Assembly: GCA_006937955.1 (NCBI GenBank)
Contig: SSNP01000035.1
Coordinates: 744,001 to 808,000 of the forward strand
DNA: 64,000 bases
Source: Pachypanchax playfairii
Taxonomy: Eukaryota; Chordata; Actinopteri; Cyprinodontiformes; Aplocheilidae
Direction of reading: 5' to 3'
Under the pieces are notes generated by a model, which saw only the letters and a list, made by a program, of their open reading frames with translations, was not told the origin of the DNA and did not search any database. The position numbers and the translations under genes are program-made. Positions 47,087 through 58,800 of this stretch are shown in pieces; within the stretch, counting starts at the first letter, position 1, and every line of letters starts with the position of its first letter.

Positions 47087-47788
47087 TATATTTGATACAT
47101 ATACACAGACACACATGCTTATATAAAAAAATATAAAAAATAGGGTTAGAGTTTTATACACACACACACACACGTATAAAATACATATACATAGTATTAT
47201 ATATAATATTTTTTTGAGCGTGTATGTGTGTGTCATCTCTTGGAAAACAGATTGTTTGACATCATAATCATATAAATTACAGTCATACATAGAATAAACT
47301 GGTGACTTTTTTGAACAAAAATGTTTTTGATAGATTACTCTGCCAGAAAATGTGAAAAATGGGGAACATTCTAATGATAACATTGACTTTGAATAAGCTA
47401 GGTTTGTGGTAGTTGAAAATTGTAGTAATTTTGCTACAAGATTAGTCTAAATTTCAAATATACTGAGAATTAATTCACTCAAAACTTATTGAAATATATG
47501 CTACAAGTTCTCCTTTAGTAAATAACAGTAATGACTTACTAGTGAAACATCACATCTTTAGTTTTTTCATATCGATTGGTGCAATTATACACAGCAGTGA
47601 GCCGGCATTTTGCCTTTTTAAAAATGGCGGCCTGCTTTGGCCACTTTCTGCAATGGGATGTCCCCTCTATAAATATAAACTCATTGGTGGCAACACTCAT
47701 ACAGATACTCATCAGGGTGATACAACATCCACTCAGGGTCTGATCATTAGTGTTGGGAACGTTACTTTTAAAAAGGAATTAGTTATAG

Positions 47789-48647
47789 TGTCATGATTTC
47801 AAGTTAGTAGTGGACTCTAAATCAAGCAGCAGACTCCAGACCAGAGACAAGAGGTGAGAGTTCAAAAAGAGAGTTTTAATGTACTCTTGCACAGACGGTT
47901 ACAGTCACACATGCAATAATAATAAAAAATGATTCTGCTTCTTCAGGCCCAGCGGGAGCAGTACGTTCTGGACGGGTGGAGGAGAGGAGATGTTAGTGAC
48001 TGTATGGCAATGAAGGTGAGTGATAATAGATGGAAGTGGTTTCTTGATGAATTGCAGGAGTCCTGGGGAAGCAGGCAGGTGCCAGTCGGCTGAGGCTGGC
48101 ATATGGGGGTCGGTGGAGGGGGGACATACAGGTTCAGAGTGTGGCAAGTGGATCCTGGGAGCTGGAGGAGTGGAGCGGAGGCAGGCCAGAGGAGTCCAGA
48201 AAGAGGCAGAGAGGTGGCCGGTATGGAAACCGCCACCTGGGGAGATACTGGACGGAGGCGGTACGGAAACCGCTGAGGAGGTCCAGGATAGAGGAGAGCA
48301 CGGCGTGGAAGCCGTCGGGAGAAGATGCTGGACCGAGGAGAACACGGTGTGGAAACCGTGAGAAGGAGGAAGGTCCAGCTGGGGAGATCCAGGTAAAGAG
48401 CACAGGTAAGGCATAAGTAACATTACACTCAGGAAATAATAATGTTGCCAGAAAGCACTTAGATCACTAAGTTGACCGTGTACCGCAAGCAGAGTGGAAC
48501 AATCTGGCGCCTGCTCTCTGCAAAAGCTCCTTTCTTAAGCCCGGAGACTGATGATGGGAACTGGCTCCACCTGCCGGTAATGGCTGCCACGCCCCCTGAA
48601 ACACAGGTGAGAACAATCACACGCACACAACAGAATGACACTTGACA
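47789..48647. mobile_element. Solo-LTR-like element (859 bp), copy B
   Basis: It starts TGTCATG, ends CTTGACA, and is flanked by a 5-bp direct repeat TATAG (47784-47788 and 48648-48652). TG...CA ends with a 5-bp duplication are the signature of LTR integration. A single LTR with no internal gag or pol is seen. It interrupts another repeat (GGGAACGTTACTTTTAAAAA ... AGTTACTCACTTGTTCC) whose halves join cleanly when the insert is removed. Copy A has the left part only (43699-44355), cut by the gap. No coding domain recognised. Confidence 0.65.
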
Positions 48648-48764
48648 TATAGTTACTCACTTGTTCCAAAAAGTTATTCAGTTAGTAACTGAATTACTCT
48701 ACAAAAAGTAACTGAGAAAGTAACTGACTGCATTACTAAAAAAGCAAATTCCTTGCAGTTAAAA

Positions 48765-49250
48765 CGGTCGTTTGTGCTGCCTTACTTTTCGAGATATAGC
48801 TGAGTTTAAATGATGATGTCACCAGGTCATTTAGAGGTCACCATCCCTCCAGACTGCACCAAACTTGACCGGACTGGTCTCGTTTTTTAGTACGTCATAT
48901 GTACGTTTGTACAGGTAAAATTTCTGTTTGTGCTGCTTTACTTTCGCAGATATAGCAGAGTTTAATTTACAATGATGTCACCAGGTCATTCACCCGGACT
49001 TCCCTGCACGCTTCGGTTGACAGTCGGGGCGTGCCCAGCCAGGCTCGCACCTGTCCTAGCAGCTGCATAGCTCCATGGGGTGGACAGGAGGTAGAGGTCA
49101 GTATCTCTCCAGACTGTACCAACACTTACTGGACAGGTCCACTTTTTTAATGCTCGCTTGTGCAGGTAAAACAGTCATTTGTGCTGCTTTGCTTTTGAAG
49201 ATTTTACGAGTTAAATTTTTTGAGCATGTGATGTTTTCACCATCTTCCCA
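48765..49250 (+). repeat. Degenerate tandem repeat, about 155-bp unit, nearly three copies
   Basis: Each unit begins near T-T-T-G-T-G-C-T-G-C, then GAGATATAG or a variant, then ATGATGTCACCAGGTCAT, and later TCTCCAGACTG. Units start at about 48765, 48920 and 49171. The middle unit is enlarged by about 100 bp of CG-rich sequence (48998-49095), and the third is truncated. Confidence 0.65.
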
Positions 49251-52200
49251 GGTTAGTGAGTAGGTGAGCTGTGAGCTCTGATTGGTCAACTAATTAACAG
49301 CACATTTAGGCTATTTGTCACAGTTACATTCTTTAACAGCTGCAGTTTCCTGTCTTTAATGGAACACAGTAATTTCAACATCCAATTTTTAAACGCTTGT
49401 TGTTTTAATTCACTCAGTCAGTGACAAAGTGAAGTTTTGATTATAATAGATGAAATGCAAGGTAAATCTTTTATTTCTTTCTGCTGAAAAACTGACAATT
49501 TCAGTGAAGTGATTTATTTATATGTACATTGTTTTGTCATTCAGCCAGTTTTTCTACATTGACTTTTATTAAAGCAATTATATTGATTATTTTTACTGTC
49601 TCAGAACAAGTCTGGTTTTAGATTAATTTCCTATTTCAGGTATTATTTCGAGTATGTTGCCACCTGTTTGTAAAAAGGTGAATTTTTTTACAACACATGG
49701 GCAATGACGTTAGGACATATTAAAGAAATACGTTAATTGAGAGAGTAAAATGGAACCATGACTTCCTGAGGATATAGAATAGATGAAGGTGACTGTTACT
49801 GTGTTTAAAGATCAAATATACATCAAACTGAAAAAGAAAAGATTGAGACCGATTTGAATGACCTAATGGAACATACTGATTAACTAGTCAAACTAAACAC
49901 ACGTAACTGTAATAAAGTAAATTAAGAATGAAAAAAATACAACAGTACTCAATGTGCTGTTTAGAACAGCATGTGCTTGTATCTTATTCGTTTTAGATGT
50001 CGTTGTCCCTTCATTTCTCAGGTCATCATATAACTTCTACACACGGCGCTCTCCTGCAGTAAGCTGAATGGCCCAGAGCATCAAACCTCCCTGGAAAGCA
50101 ACGCAGGTCCTCAAAGTAAATGTCTGGAGAACCATGATGGAGGGAAACTCACTCAAGGAAAATGCTGTTTGGTTTGCATATCAGTGTCAATCATGTTATG
50201 TCTCCGATGCTGTAGCTGTGAGTTCCTGCACAGAGCACATTTCCTGAGGTGCTGTCTCTTGTTTTGAATTCAGGTGGACACTGATCATGATTCACAAGAG
50301 CACAGTTCACGTTCCTGAGTTTTTGGGTTAATTTACCACTCAATTTGACAAAGATACATGTTTTTATTTATTGAATTTTAAGCTTCTCTTTTTGGTCACT
50401 AGATTGCGAGCTTCAGATTCCAAGGTAAGATTGATAGTTTGTGAGATCAGTAGCAGATCTCTGGTGTCCCTGAAAAATAATTAACCACCTAAATAAATCT
50501 TCAAGTAGTATCTTTTATACACAGAAATACACCTCAGAGTCTTTAATTTTTAAATGACACAGTATTAAAAAACACAAGTTGTCCACTCGATCTACTTGAT
50601 ACCTTGTCCTTGTGTTTGTTGTTATTTTTTGAGTAGTTACAGCATTTATTCCTGTTTTTGACTTCCTTGTTGTTAATGCTGTCAAACTGGTTCCTCAAAT
50701 AATTTTGGTGTCACTAACAGCATCTCATGACTGACAGTGAGGAAATGGGCTGTTCCATGTCTGATTAACCTGAATCTTCCAGTCTAAAACCTCCCTTGGT
50801 GTGGAGAGACTGGAGGACGAATTTGTCTCTTCCATCACTGTCAATGCGGAGTTTCTCAATTCATACAGTGCACTAGGACAAGACAGGTGATGAGGAAGGT
50901 TTGTGAGAATGCTGTGAGTTTGAGAGTCTGTGTCAGATGCAGATTAAAATACTGAAAGAATCTGCTGAAAACTGTGAGTTGTTGTGAGTTTGAGAAGGAA
51001 CTCTGTGTCAGGTGCAGGTTAAAGGAATCTCCTGAAAACTCCTTCTTGCAGCTGAGATGATCCTCATTAGGCATGGTAGTAGAATCATTAAACAAACTAA
51101 GAACTGTTTAAACTTTGTCAAGATGTCTGCCTAGTAGCAAAGGGAGATCCACCCATTCTTTGCAAATTGGGAAGTTCTACATCTGAAGCTTGAGGTGTTT
51201 CCTTTTATTCTATGAAACAACTCTTAGAAAAAAGTCTTTGTTCTAAAACGTTACATTTTGTGAGTGAAAGAGGAAGGAAATAGCCTGCATTTACAAAAGC
51301 AGAAGCATATGTTAAATATAATTTAACTTCTCATGTAAACAGTTTTAATTTTGACTTCACTGGGTATGTTTTGAAGCTACAGCATTAATTTTATAGGCAG
51401 ATTTGGATACATGACAAAGATTTTTATTTAGCTGATTTTAACAGGTTAAGATGGGAAATACAAAAAGAATCTAAAAGGAAATAATTAATTGTGAAACAAG
51501 CTGACACAAATATCCATGAAGAAAAATGGCGTGTGGTAATCCTGTGGGTTTAGGTTTTTGTTTCTTTCATTATTTTCTTTCAAATACAAAGGTGAAAATT
51601 TACTGAACTGAGATTAAAAACAATTTATGAAACAGGCAAAGTGTTGATACTGATATGTCACTGGTTTCTCTGTAGGTTGAAATAAACTAAAAAAAAGGCT
51701 TTTTTAAAAATTTTGAGGGTTAAACAAGGTTTCTACCTGGACAAAAAGAAGCAAATTAAAGGATGAGCATGTTTGTGTTTATACCCACTGCTGCAGGATT
51801 CATTGTCACATGCAATTATTATTGTTTTCTTTATATTTTATGCTGTGAATGTGTTGAATATGAATGGAAAAGCTCAAAGAAAAAGATGCTTGAGATGCAG
51901 TTAAAGCACCAAGAATAAAGTGTAACTTGGGATTTCATTTTTATTATCATTATTATTGTTATTATTATTAGGTTTGTTTGGGTTTGATAATACGATGATA
52001 AGTAATAAGAGGCAGTTTACAAAAAAATTAAAAAGAAGAGCATCTTTGGGAAAGAAATGTGTATAAAATATTCTACAGTTTATAAATGTCAACCTTAGAA
52101 TATGTGTCAACCAAGTAATTTGTTAAACATGCAAACCTGCATATACTTTTTTTTTTTTACTTTTTATTTTTGATACGAAATAAGGAATATGGACAGTCTT

Positions 52201-52740
52201 GTCTTTAGTCATTGATGTGATAACATATTTGACTGTTTTTTTTCTGACTTGTGAGAAATGCAGATTCTGGTATTTCAGAGTTACTGTGGTCTTACTGTCT
52301 GCAGCTCTGCCTGCATTTCTGTGTAATTTCTTAACACGCAAAAAATATATTTATATTTCTAATATGTTTCTAAATAACAAAGAGTAACTAGTGACTTAAA
52401 TTGTTGGTAAAATGCATCTAGGGATGCATGCTATCTAATGGATTAGATGATAAAATGAATATAATATATAATATAATGCTTAGATGCATTTTAAAATAAA
52501 GTTACCCTAATTCTCCACTTGGTGGTAGTGTTTATTTAATTTAAGAGAAAATCATAGAAATTTCTCGTTACAACCACAGAAGCAGAAACACATGTAAGCA
52601 TAAAGGAGTAAAATTTGAGTAGCTTGTAAAAAATTGTCAAAAGAACGCTAAGTATTAAAAATAATATAAAATTTATTTTTACAAATGTTTTCAAATACAT
52701 GTGCCTTCATATCTATTTTAATCGCTCTTTGTTGTTGTGG
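49251..52740. other. AT-rich intergenic stretch; no gene recognised
   Basis: No conserved coding motif on either strand. 50870-51050 has a weak duplication of GTGAGTTTGAGA and TGAAAACT motifs. 51940-51970 has an ATT-type microsatellite. The end approaches the ddx21 promoter. Confidence 0.4.
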
Positions 52741-52894
52741 TCAATGAGGTTGTGATGGTGCCTGTCTATTAAAAATATTTCTATGTCTGGCTCGTGAACG
52801 CGTCTGCTCGCTCCGCCTCTCTCTTTCCTTTTCATCCACGTGCCCGTGGGTTAGCCTGTGTGTCCACGCAGAGGGTTTCCAACAGGTTAGAGAA
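52741..52894 (+). promoter_or_regulatory. ddx21: ddx21 proximal promoter and 5' UTR region
   Basis: The 150 bp before the ddx21 start contains a pyrimidine tract (CCTCTCTCTTTCCTTTTC) and a canonical CACGTG E-box at 52837-52842. E-boxes of this form bind Myc/Max, which drives many ribosome-biogenesis genes. No TATA box is evident. The transcription start is not determined. Confidence 0.4.
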
Positions 52895-55800
52895 ATGCCG
52901 TCTAAAGTTATGTTTGAAAGCGAGGAACATATCATGGACACTTCTTCAGAGGCTAAAACCTTAAAGGTGAGTGTATTGACTCGTGTCGACCTGAATAGTC
53001 GTCTTTCTCCGAGGTTCCTGCTCCTCCGTGCTTGACAACATGTGGCTTCCGTGCTAACTCCTGAAACACGGGCGGCTATACAAAGAACGCTAACAATTTT
53101 TAAAAATATACTTGAATACAGATAGACAGACAAGTTTTTAAAAGATGTTCGTCTTAGTTACTATTGAGATAGCGTTTTTGTTTTCTAGTTATGGGTAATT
53201 ATTTGCTCCGGTCCGGTGGTGGTAGCAGACATTTATGCTACGTTACGTCTTGACGTAATGTAAGTTAACGTGCGCACGACGACGAATCAATCAGCTGTTG
53301 TTTAAAGGTACCTTGAAATGCGGTAACTGTTGTTTACGTGATCATACTTTGGCCGTAATATCTGTCATGGTTAATTTGATGTATTGATCGTCTTTTTCTT
53401 GTTAAAAATGGCTAATAGGTTGTTTCTTATAACTTATGTGACATATACTTTATTATGTACACTGATGAGTGATAGTATCATGACGTAGAGAAAGTTTTAT
53501 TAAACTATGGCCCCTGCAATTCCTAATGTCTTACAGTATTTATATTCTCTAAATGTTTTTGTTCTTTTAAAGATAAAGAACAAGACCAAGGAGGGCAAGA
53601 AGAAGAAGCAGCAGCAGGAGTTAGAGGAGCTAGAGGATCCAGACTGTGACCCTCCAACCCCAAAAAAGAAAAAGAAAAAAGACAAGCTTTCAGCGGAACA
53701 AGTGAATGGCCAAGTGGATGAGCCCACGGACATGAACGGGAACTGCAATGGCGTAGAGTCTCCAAAGCAAAAAACTAAAAAGAAAAAAGAAGCTGTTGAG
53801 GTAAGTGTTGTATTTTACTGTAAATACAGTTATTTTTGAATGGATTATCTTACCAAAGGGTCAACATTTTAGATTTAAATTTCCTGAATAGTTGTTGGAA
53901 GATAAATAGAAGGTGGTGTAAATCTCCTAAGGAATAAATGCAAGTTTTCTTGTAAAGCACAGTTTGTTACTTTGTCCCACTTGTGACAAACTGTTCAAAC
54001 TGTTTTTCTCTTGCTGGTCTAGAAAAATAAAAAACAAAAGAAAGCAACTGAGGCATCATCGAATGGACATTCCACCCCAAACACACCAGTTCAAACACCA
54101 TCTCAGTCAAGTGACGACTCAGCCAGTGACAGCGAGAGGGAAACTGTAAGACCTGGGAATCCGTACTGTTAAATATGTTATACTGCTGAGATTTCATGTA
54201 ATTTTATTCACATGTATATGTTAAATCTGCATACATTTAGGTTTATTTTGTTTATTACCTCAGGAGCTGACACCAGAGCAGAAAGAAGGAGCGTTCTCCA
54301 ACTTCAGGATCTCCCAAGTCACTATTGATAAACTAAAAGGTAAACATTGATTTGACTTTAAATATCTTTGAGTGTGTCATCGTAAAGTCTTTTTAAAACT
54401 AAACATTTTTTGTGTTTGGTGAATTTAATCTTTGTGGTTTGTGGAATAAAAAGTGAAAATATTTGATCTTTCTTTGTGGCCTTTTATCTCACCTTATGTG
54501 GTTGTTGTTCTATTGTTCCCTCAGCTCGGGGAGTCTCCTACTTGTTTGATATTCAGGTAAAGACATTCAATCCTGTGTATGATGGAGAGGATGTAATTGC
54601 CCAGGCCCGGACAGGAACAGGAAAGACATTCTCCTTTGCGATACCTTTGGTTGAGAAGCTCCAGCAGGATTTAGGAGCGAAGACAAGAGGCCGGCCTCCC
54701 AAGGTGCGCACCATCACTGACGGATGTCCCCTCTCAGTATCTAACCACCTGCTGTTTTCCTCTATTATTTTTCCTTTCCTGTGTTAAAGTATTTTTGTTT
54801 ATAATATATTAAGGTGCTGGTTTTGGCTCCTACCAGAGAGTTGGCTATCCAGGTCGCTAAAGACTTCAAAGACATTGCCAAGAGACTGTCTATTGCTTGT
54901 TTTTATGGAGGCAGCTCATACAACCCACAAAGTAAGTCCAAATTAAAGTAAAATCAATAAAGCAGCATTATCCTGAGACACTTTAACCTTTTTTACGTCA
55001 CATTATTCAAGGACTCTTTAAAACAGAAAAAAGTCTGACTTGTTGGAAATAAAAGAATGCCAAGTGTTTATTATTTCTGTTTACAGTTCCTGATTTTACA
55101 TGTTAGAATGAATAAGTCTCTGCTCTTCTTTCCTTCTAGTCGATTCTATACGTAATGGGATTGATATTTTGGTTGGAACGCCTGGGCGGATTAAAGATCA
55201 CCTTCAGAACCATAAACTCAACCTCTCTCAGCTAAAACACGTCATTCTGGATGAAGTAGACCAAATGTTGGACATGGGATTTGCTGATCAGGTCGAAGAG
55301 ATTTTGTCTACATCATACAAGAAAGGTAAATGAACACAGCCTGTTACTTTAACACAGATCCTTAAAATAGGTTAAATGAGTTGTAGTTGTGTTTAAAATT
55401 AGTGTCTTTGTCTCCTCTAGATGATGATGGAAACCCACAGACCCTTCTGTTTTCGGCCACCTGCCCTCCTTGGGTGTATGATGTGGCAAAGAAATACATG
55501 AGACCCGGCTGCAAGCATATTGACCTGATTGGCAAGAAAACACAAAAAGCTGCAACAACTGTTGAAGTAAGTGGAAGTAAGAGAGGAAAAGGTGTGATGG
55601 TGCACGTTAAAAGTATTATACTATTAAATACTGGGAAAAATAATTTTTTTCAGCAAGAAAAGTGAAAAAGAAACTTTTTTTTGAGATTTGCTGCATTTTT
55701 TCAGCATTTACTCCAGTTTTACTGTAACAATTGGAAGCCTCCTGTCTGTTTAAGCACACTTGTTTTTTTTCCTGGTTATTTATTTGTTCTTTTTAAAAAA

Positions 55801-58800
55801 ATATTTTTGTCCTTTGCAGCATCTAGCCATAGCATGTCACTGGTCACAGCGTGCTGCAGTGATAGGAGACGTGATCCAGGTGTACAGCGGCAGCCACGGC
55901 AGAACCATCGTCTTCTGTGAAACAAAGAAAGAGGCCAATGAACTTTCTCTGAATGCATCCATCAAACAGGTAGCCTCAAACTTCTCCAACACACATTCAC
56001 ATGATAAATTACCAGATTTCAAAACATGTAATTTTTTTACTTTTTATAATGAGAAACTTGTGTCACAGAACCTCTGTTAATGCTTTTGTTTAATAATGGA
56101 ATTATTTAGCTTTTATTTTGAAGGAGTCATTTATCATTCAAATTTTTTTTTTTATGTTTTCAGAGTTCCCAGTCCCTCCATGGTGATATTCCACAGAAAC
56201 AGAGGGAGATGACACTGAGAGGGTTCAGGAACGGTTCTTTTGAGGTTCTTGTAGCAACAAATGTTGCAGCTCGTGGATTGGACATCCCTGAAGTCGACCT
56301 GGTGGTCCAGTGTTCACCCCCCAAGGTCTGCTGCTAGTTATAAACTCATTTTAAAACTTAAACATAACTGCATAGTTAGATGTTGTACTATTTATTTGTT
56401 ACATGTAAATATTAAAATATTTCTTCTTTTTTTTAACTTAAAGATCTGTGATCTGTAAATGTATGAAAAAGCCTTATGGTGGAAGAACTAGTTTATTCAT
56501 CTTTATAAAGGAAGTGACAGACTCACAGTAATCATTTTTCATAATATTTACTTGCAGCGAGAATTTTACAAAGGCTCTGACACTGAACCGTTTAATATAT
56601 GTGTACATTGGGTATTTATAGACTTGCACTTACCAGTCAACTTCGCTCCCTTCAGATTTCGGTTAGCATCACTTCCTGTGGTTTTTGTCTGGTGCGCAGC
56701 CTTGTGTTCAGCTCGTGTTGCACGATTGACGCCCAATTCGTGGAACTTTCAATTCTATTCTTGCAACTGCTTGTTTTGACACATCTGGTGTGGTGAAAGT
56801 CACCCTTACTGCATCTACTTCAATTACACAATGAAAATATCTTAAGAATTACTTAAAACATACAAATATACTTAATTTTTATAACATCTGGTGTTTAGAT
56901 GTTACGTACTGAACTGAATAAAAAATAAATAAACATAAATAAGAATAATAAACAAAAAAATTAGTAAATGGATGCTAGATTCACATTTTTCACCTTGGTT
57001 GGATAAATCATAAAACTTTAAGATATGTTGACTTTAATTTAAAAGTTTTCTGATTGTTGTCAGGATGTAGAGTCTTATATCCATCGTTCAGGACGAACAG
57101 GCCGAGCAGGCAGGACTGGTGTTTGCATCTGCTTCTACCAGAGGAAAGAAGAGGACCAGCTGCGCTACGTAGAAACCAAAGCAGTAGGTGTCTCTATCCT
57201 GACAGTAAGAAAAGACTCATGGAGTTTTGTTGCTGTTGTTACAAGAAAAAAAATCAGTGACAGCACTGCACAGGAAGTGGAATCTGATACAGAAAATGGC
57301 ACAATTTGAGGCTGAAACAGAAAAGTAGACGTTTGTGTCATGAAACAGATTAGAGGTTAAAAGAGTCTGATGTGCTCATTTGCATAGAAAATCCCCAAAA
57401 AACACACTTTTTTAAAAGTCATGGTGTTTATATGGGCCACCAATAATCGCCTCATTATATATTTATTTTTAAATGTAGTTTTGGTTTTTAAATTTAATCT
57501 TTGAGGCAGAAAAAAACTAAAACCTATTTTTGTGTTTCCTGCAGATCAGTATTCTGAATCACAGTAAATATTTGGAGTATTTTTGAGTATTTACAAACAT
57601 GCATTGCTGTCTCATGTATTTTTTAAAAAGTAAATATTTAAATTGGATTGAATAAATGCCTGCTGACATAAAGAATTCAACAGGCCATGCGTGCATTAGC
57701 CTAAAGTCTGGATACTTTACCTACTTTTAAAAAATAAATGAGTAAGCACATGTTGTGATTTTCCAACTGGTCTTTTTCATTATTAATCCAGGGCATCACA
57801 TTCAGACGAGTTGGTGTTCCAACAGCCAATGACATTATTAAATCATCGAGTAAAGATGCTGTCAGGTATGTAACTCTTTACAGAGTCAATGGGACTCACA
57901 TTTTTTTAATATTAGAATTGAATCTATTTTACTTTTAGACTGTTTTCATACATTTTGCCTGTTAATTTTTTTTATTGTATCCAGGTTTCTAGACTCTGTT
58001 CCTGTCGCTGCTATCGGATACTTCAGAGAATCAGCTGAGAGGCTGATTGAGGAGAAAGGAGCAGTAGATGCATTAGCTGCTGCTCTGGCTCATATATCTG
58101 GAGCAACAAGTTTGGAGCAGAGATCACTGCTCAACTCTGATGCTGTAAGTTTCATTCACACAGGTACACACAGCATTAACTGTAGATTCATACGTATAGG
58201 ACAGCATCAGCTGTTCACCCCTCGCCGTTCAGCTGTTCGCCCCTCGCCGTTCAGCTGTGCACTCCTCGCCGTTCAGCTGTTCACCCCTCGCCGTTCAGCT
58301 GTGCACCCCTCGCCGTTCAGCTGTGCACCCTCGCCGTTCAGCTGTGCACTCCTCGCCGTTCAGCTGTTCGCCCCTCGCCTTTCAGCTGTGCACCCCTCGC
58401 CGTTCAGCTGTGCACTCCTCGCCGTTCAGCTGTGCACCCCTCGCCGTTCAGCTGTTCACCCCTCGCCGTTCAGCTGTGCACCCCTCGCCGTTCAGCTGTG
58501 CACCCCTCGCCGTTCAGCTGTGCACCCCTCGCCGTTCAGCTGTTTCAGCTGTTCGCCCCTCGCCTTTCAGCTGTGCACCCCTCGCCGTTCAGCTGTTCAC
58601 GCCTCGCCGTTCAGCTGTGAACCCCTCGCCTTTCAGCTGTGAACCCCTCGCCGTTCAGCTGTTCACTCCTCGCCGTTCAGCTGTGCACCCCTCGCCGTTC
58701 AGCTGTGAACCCCTCGCCTTTCAGCTGTGCACCCCTCGCCTTTCAGCTGTGCACCCCTCGCCGTTCAGCTGTTCACCCCTCGCCGTTCAGCTGTGCACCC

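Larger units (their letters stand above)
44366..48445. repeat. Direct duplication, copy B (4,080 bp including the Tc1 insertion)
   Basis: It starts at CTTCTTTCTCTTCAACAG, which is copy A position 41878, and continues past the end of copy A into unique sequence after 48445. Relative to copy A it has a 1,602-bp insertion plus a TA duplication at 45483-47088, a CA run shortened in one place and lengthened in another, and scattered substitutions. Confidence 0.95.

Noticed and set aside
53507..53839. 110-aa open frame starting upstream of ddx21 exon 2
   Set aside because: Only 53573-53800 is exon; the first residues are translated intron and the true start is at 52895.
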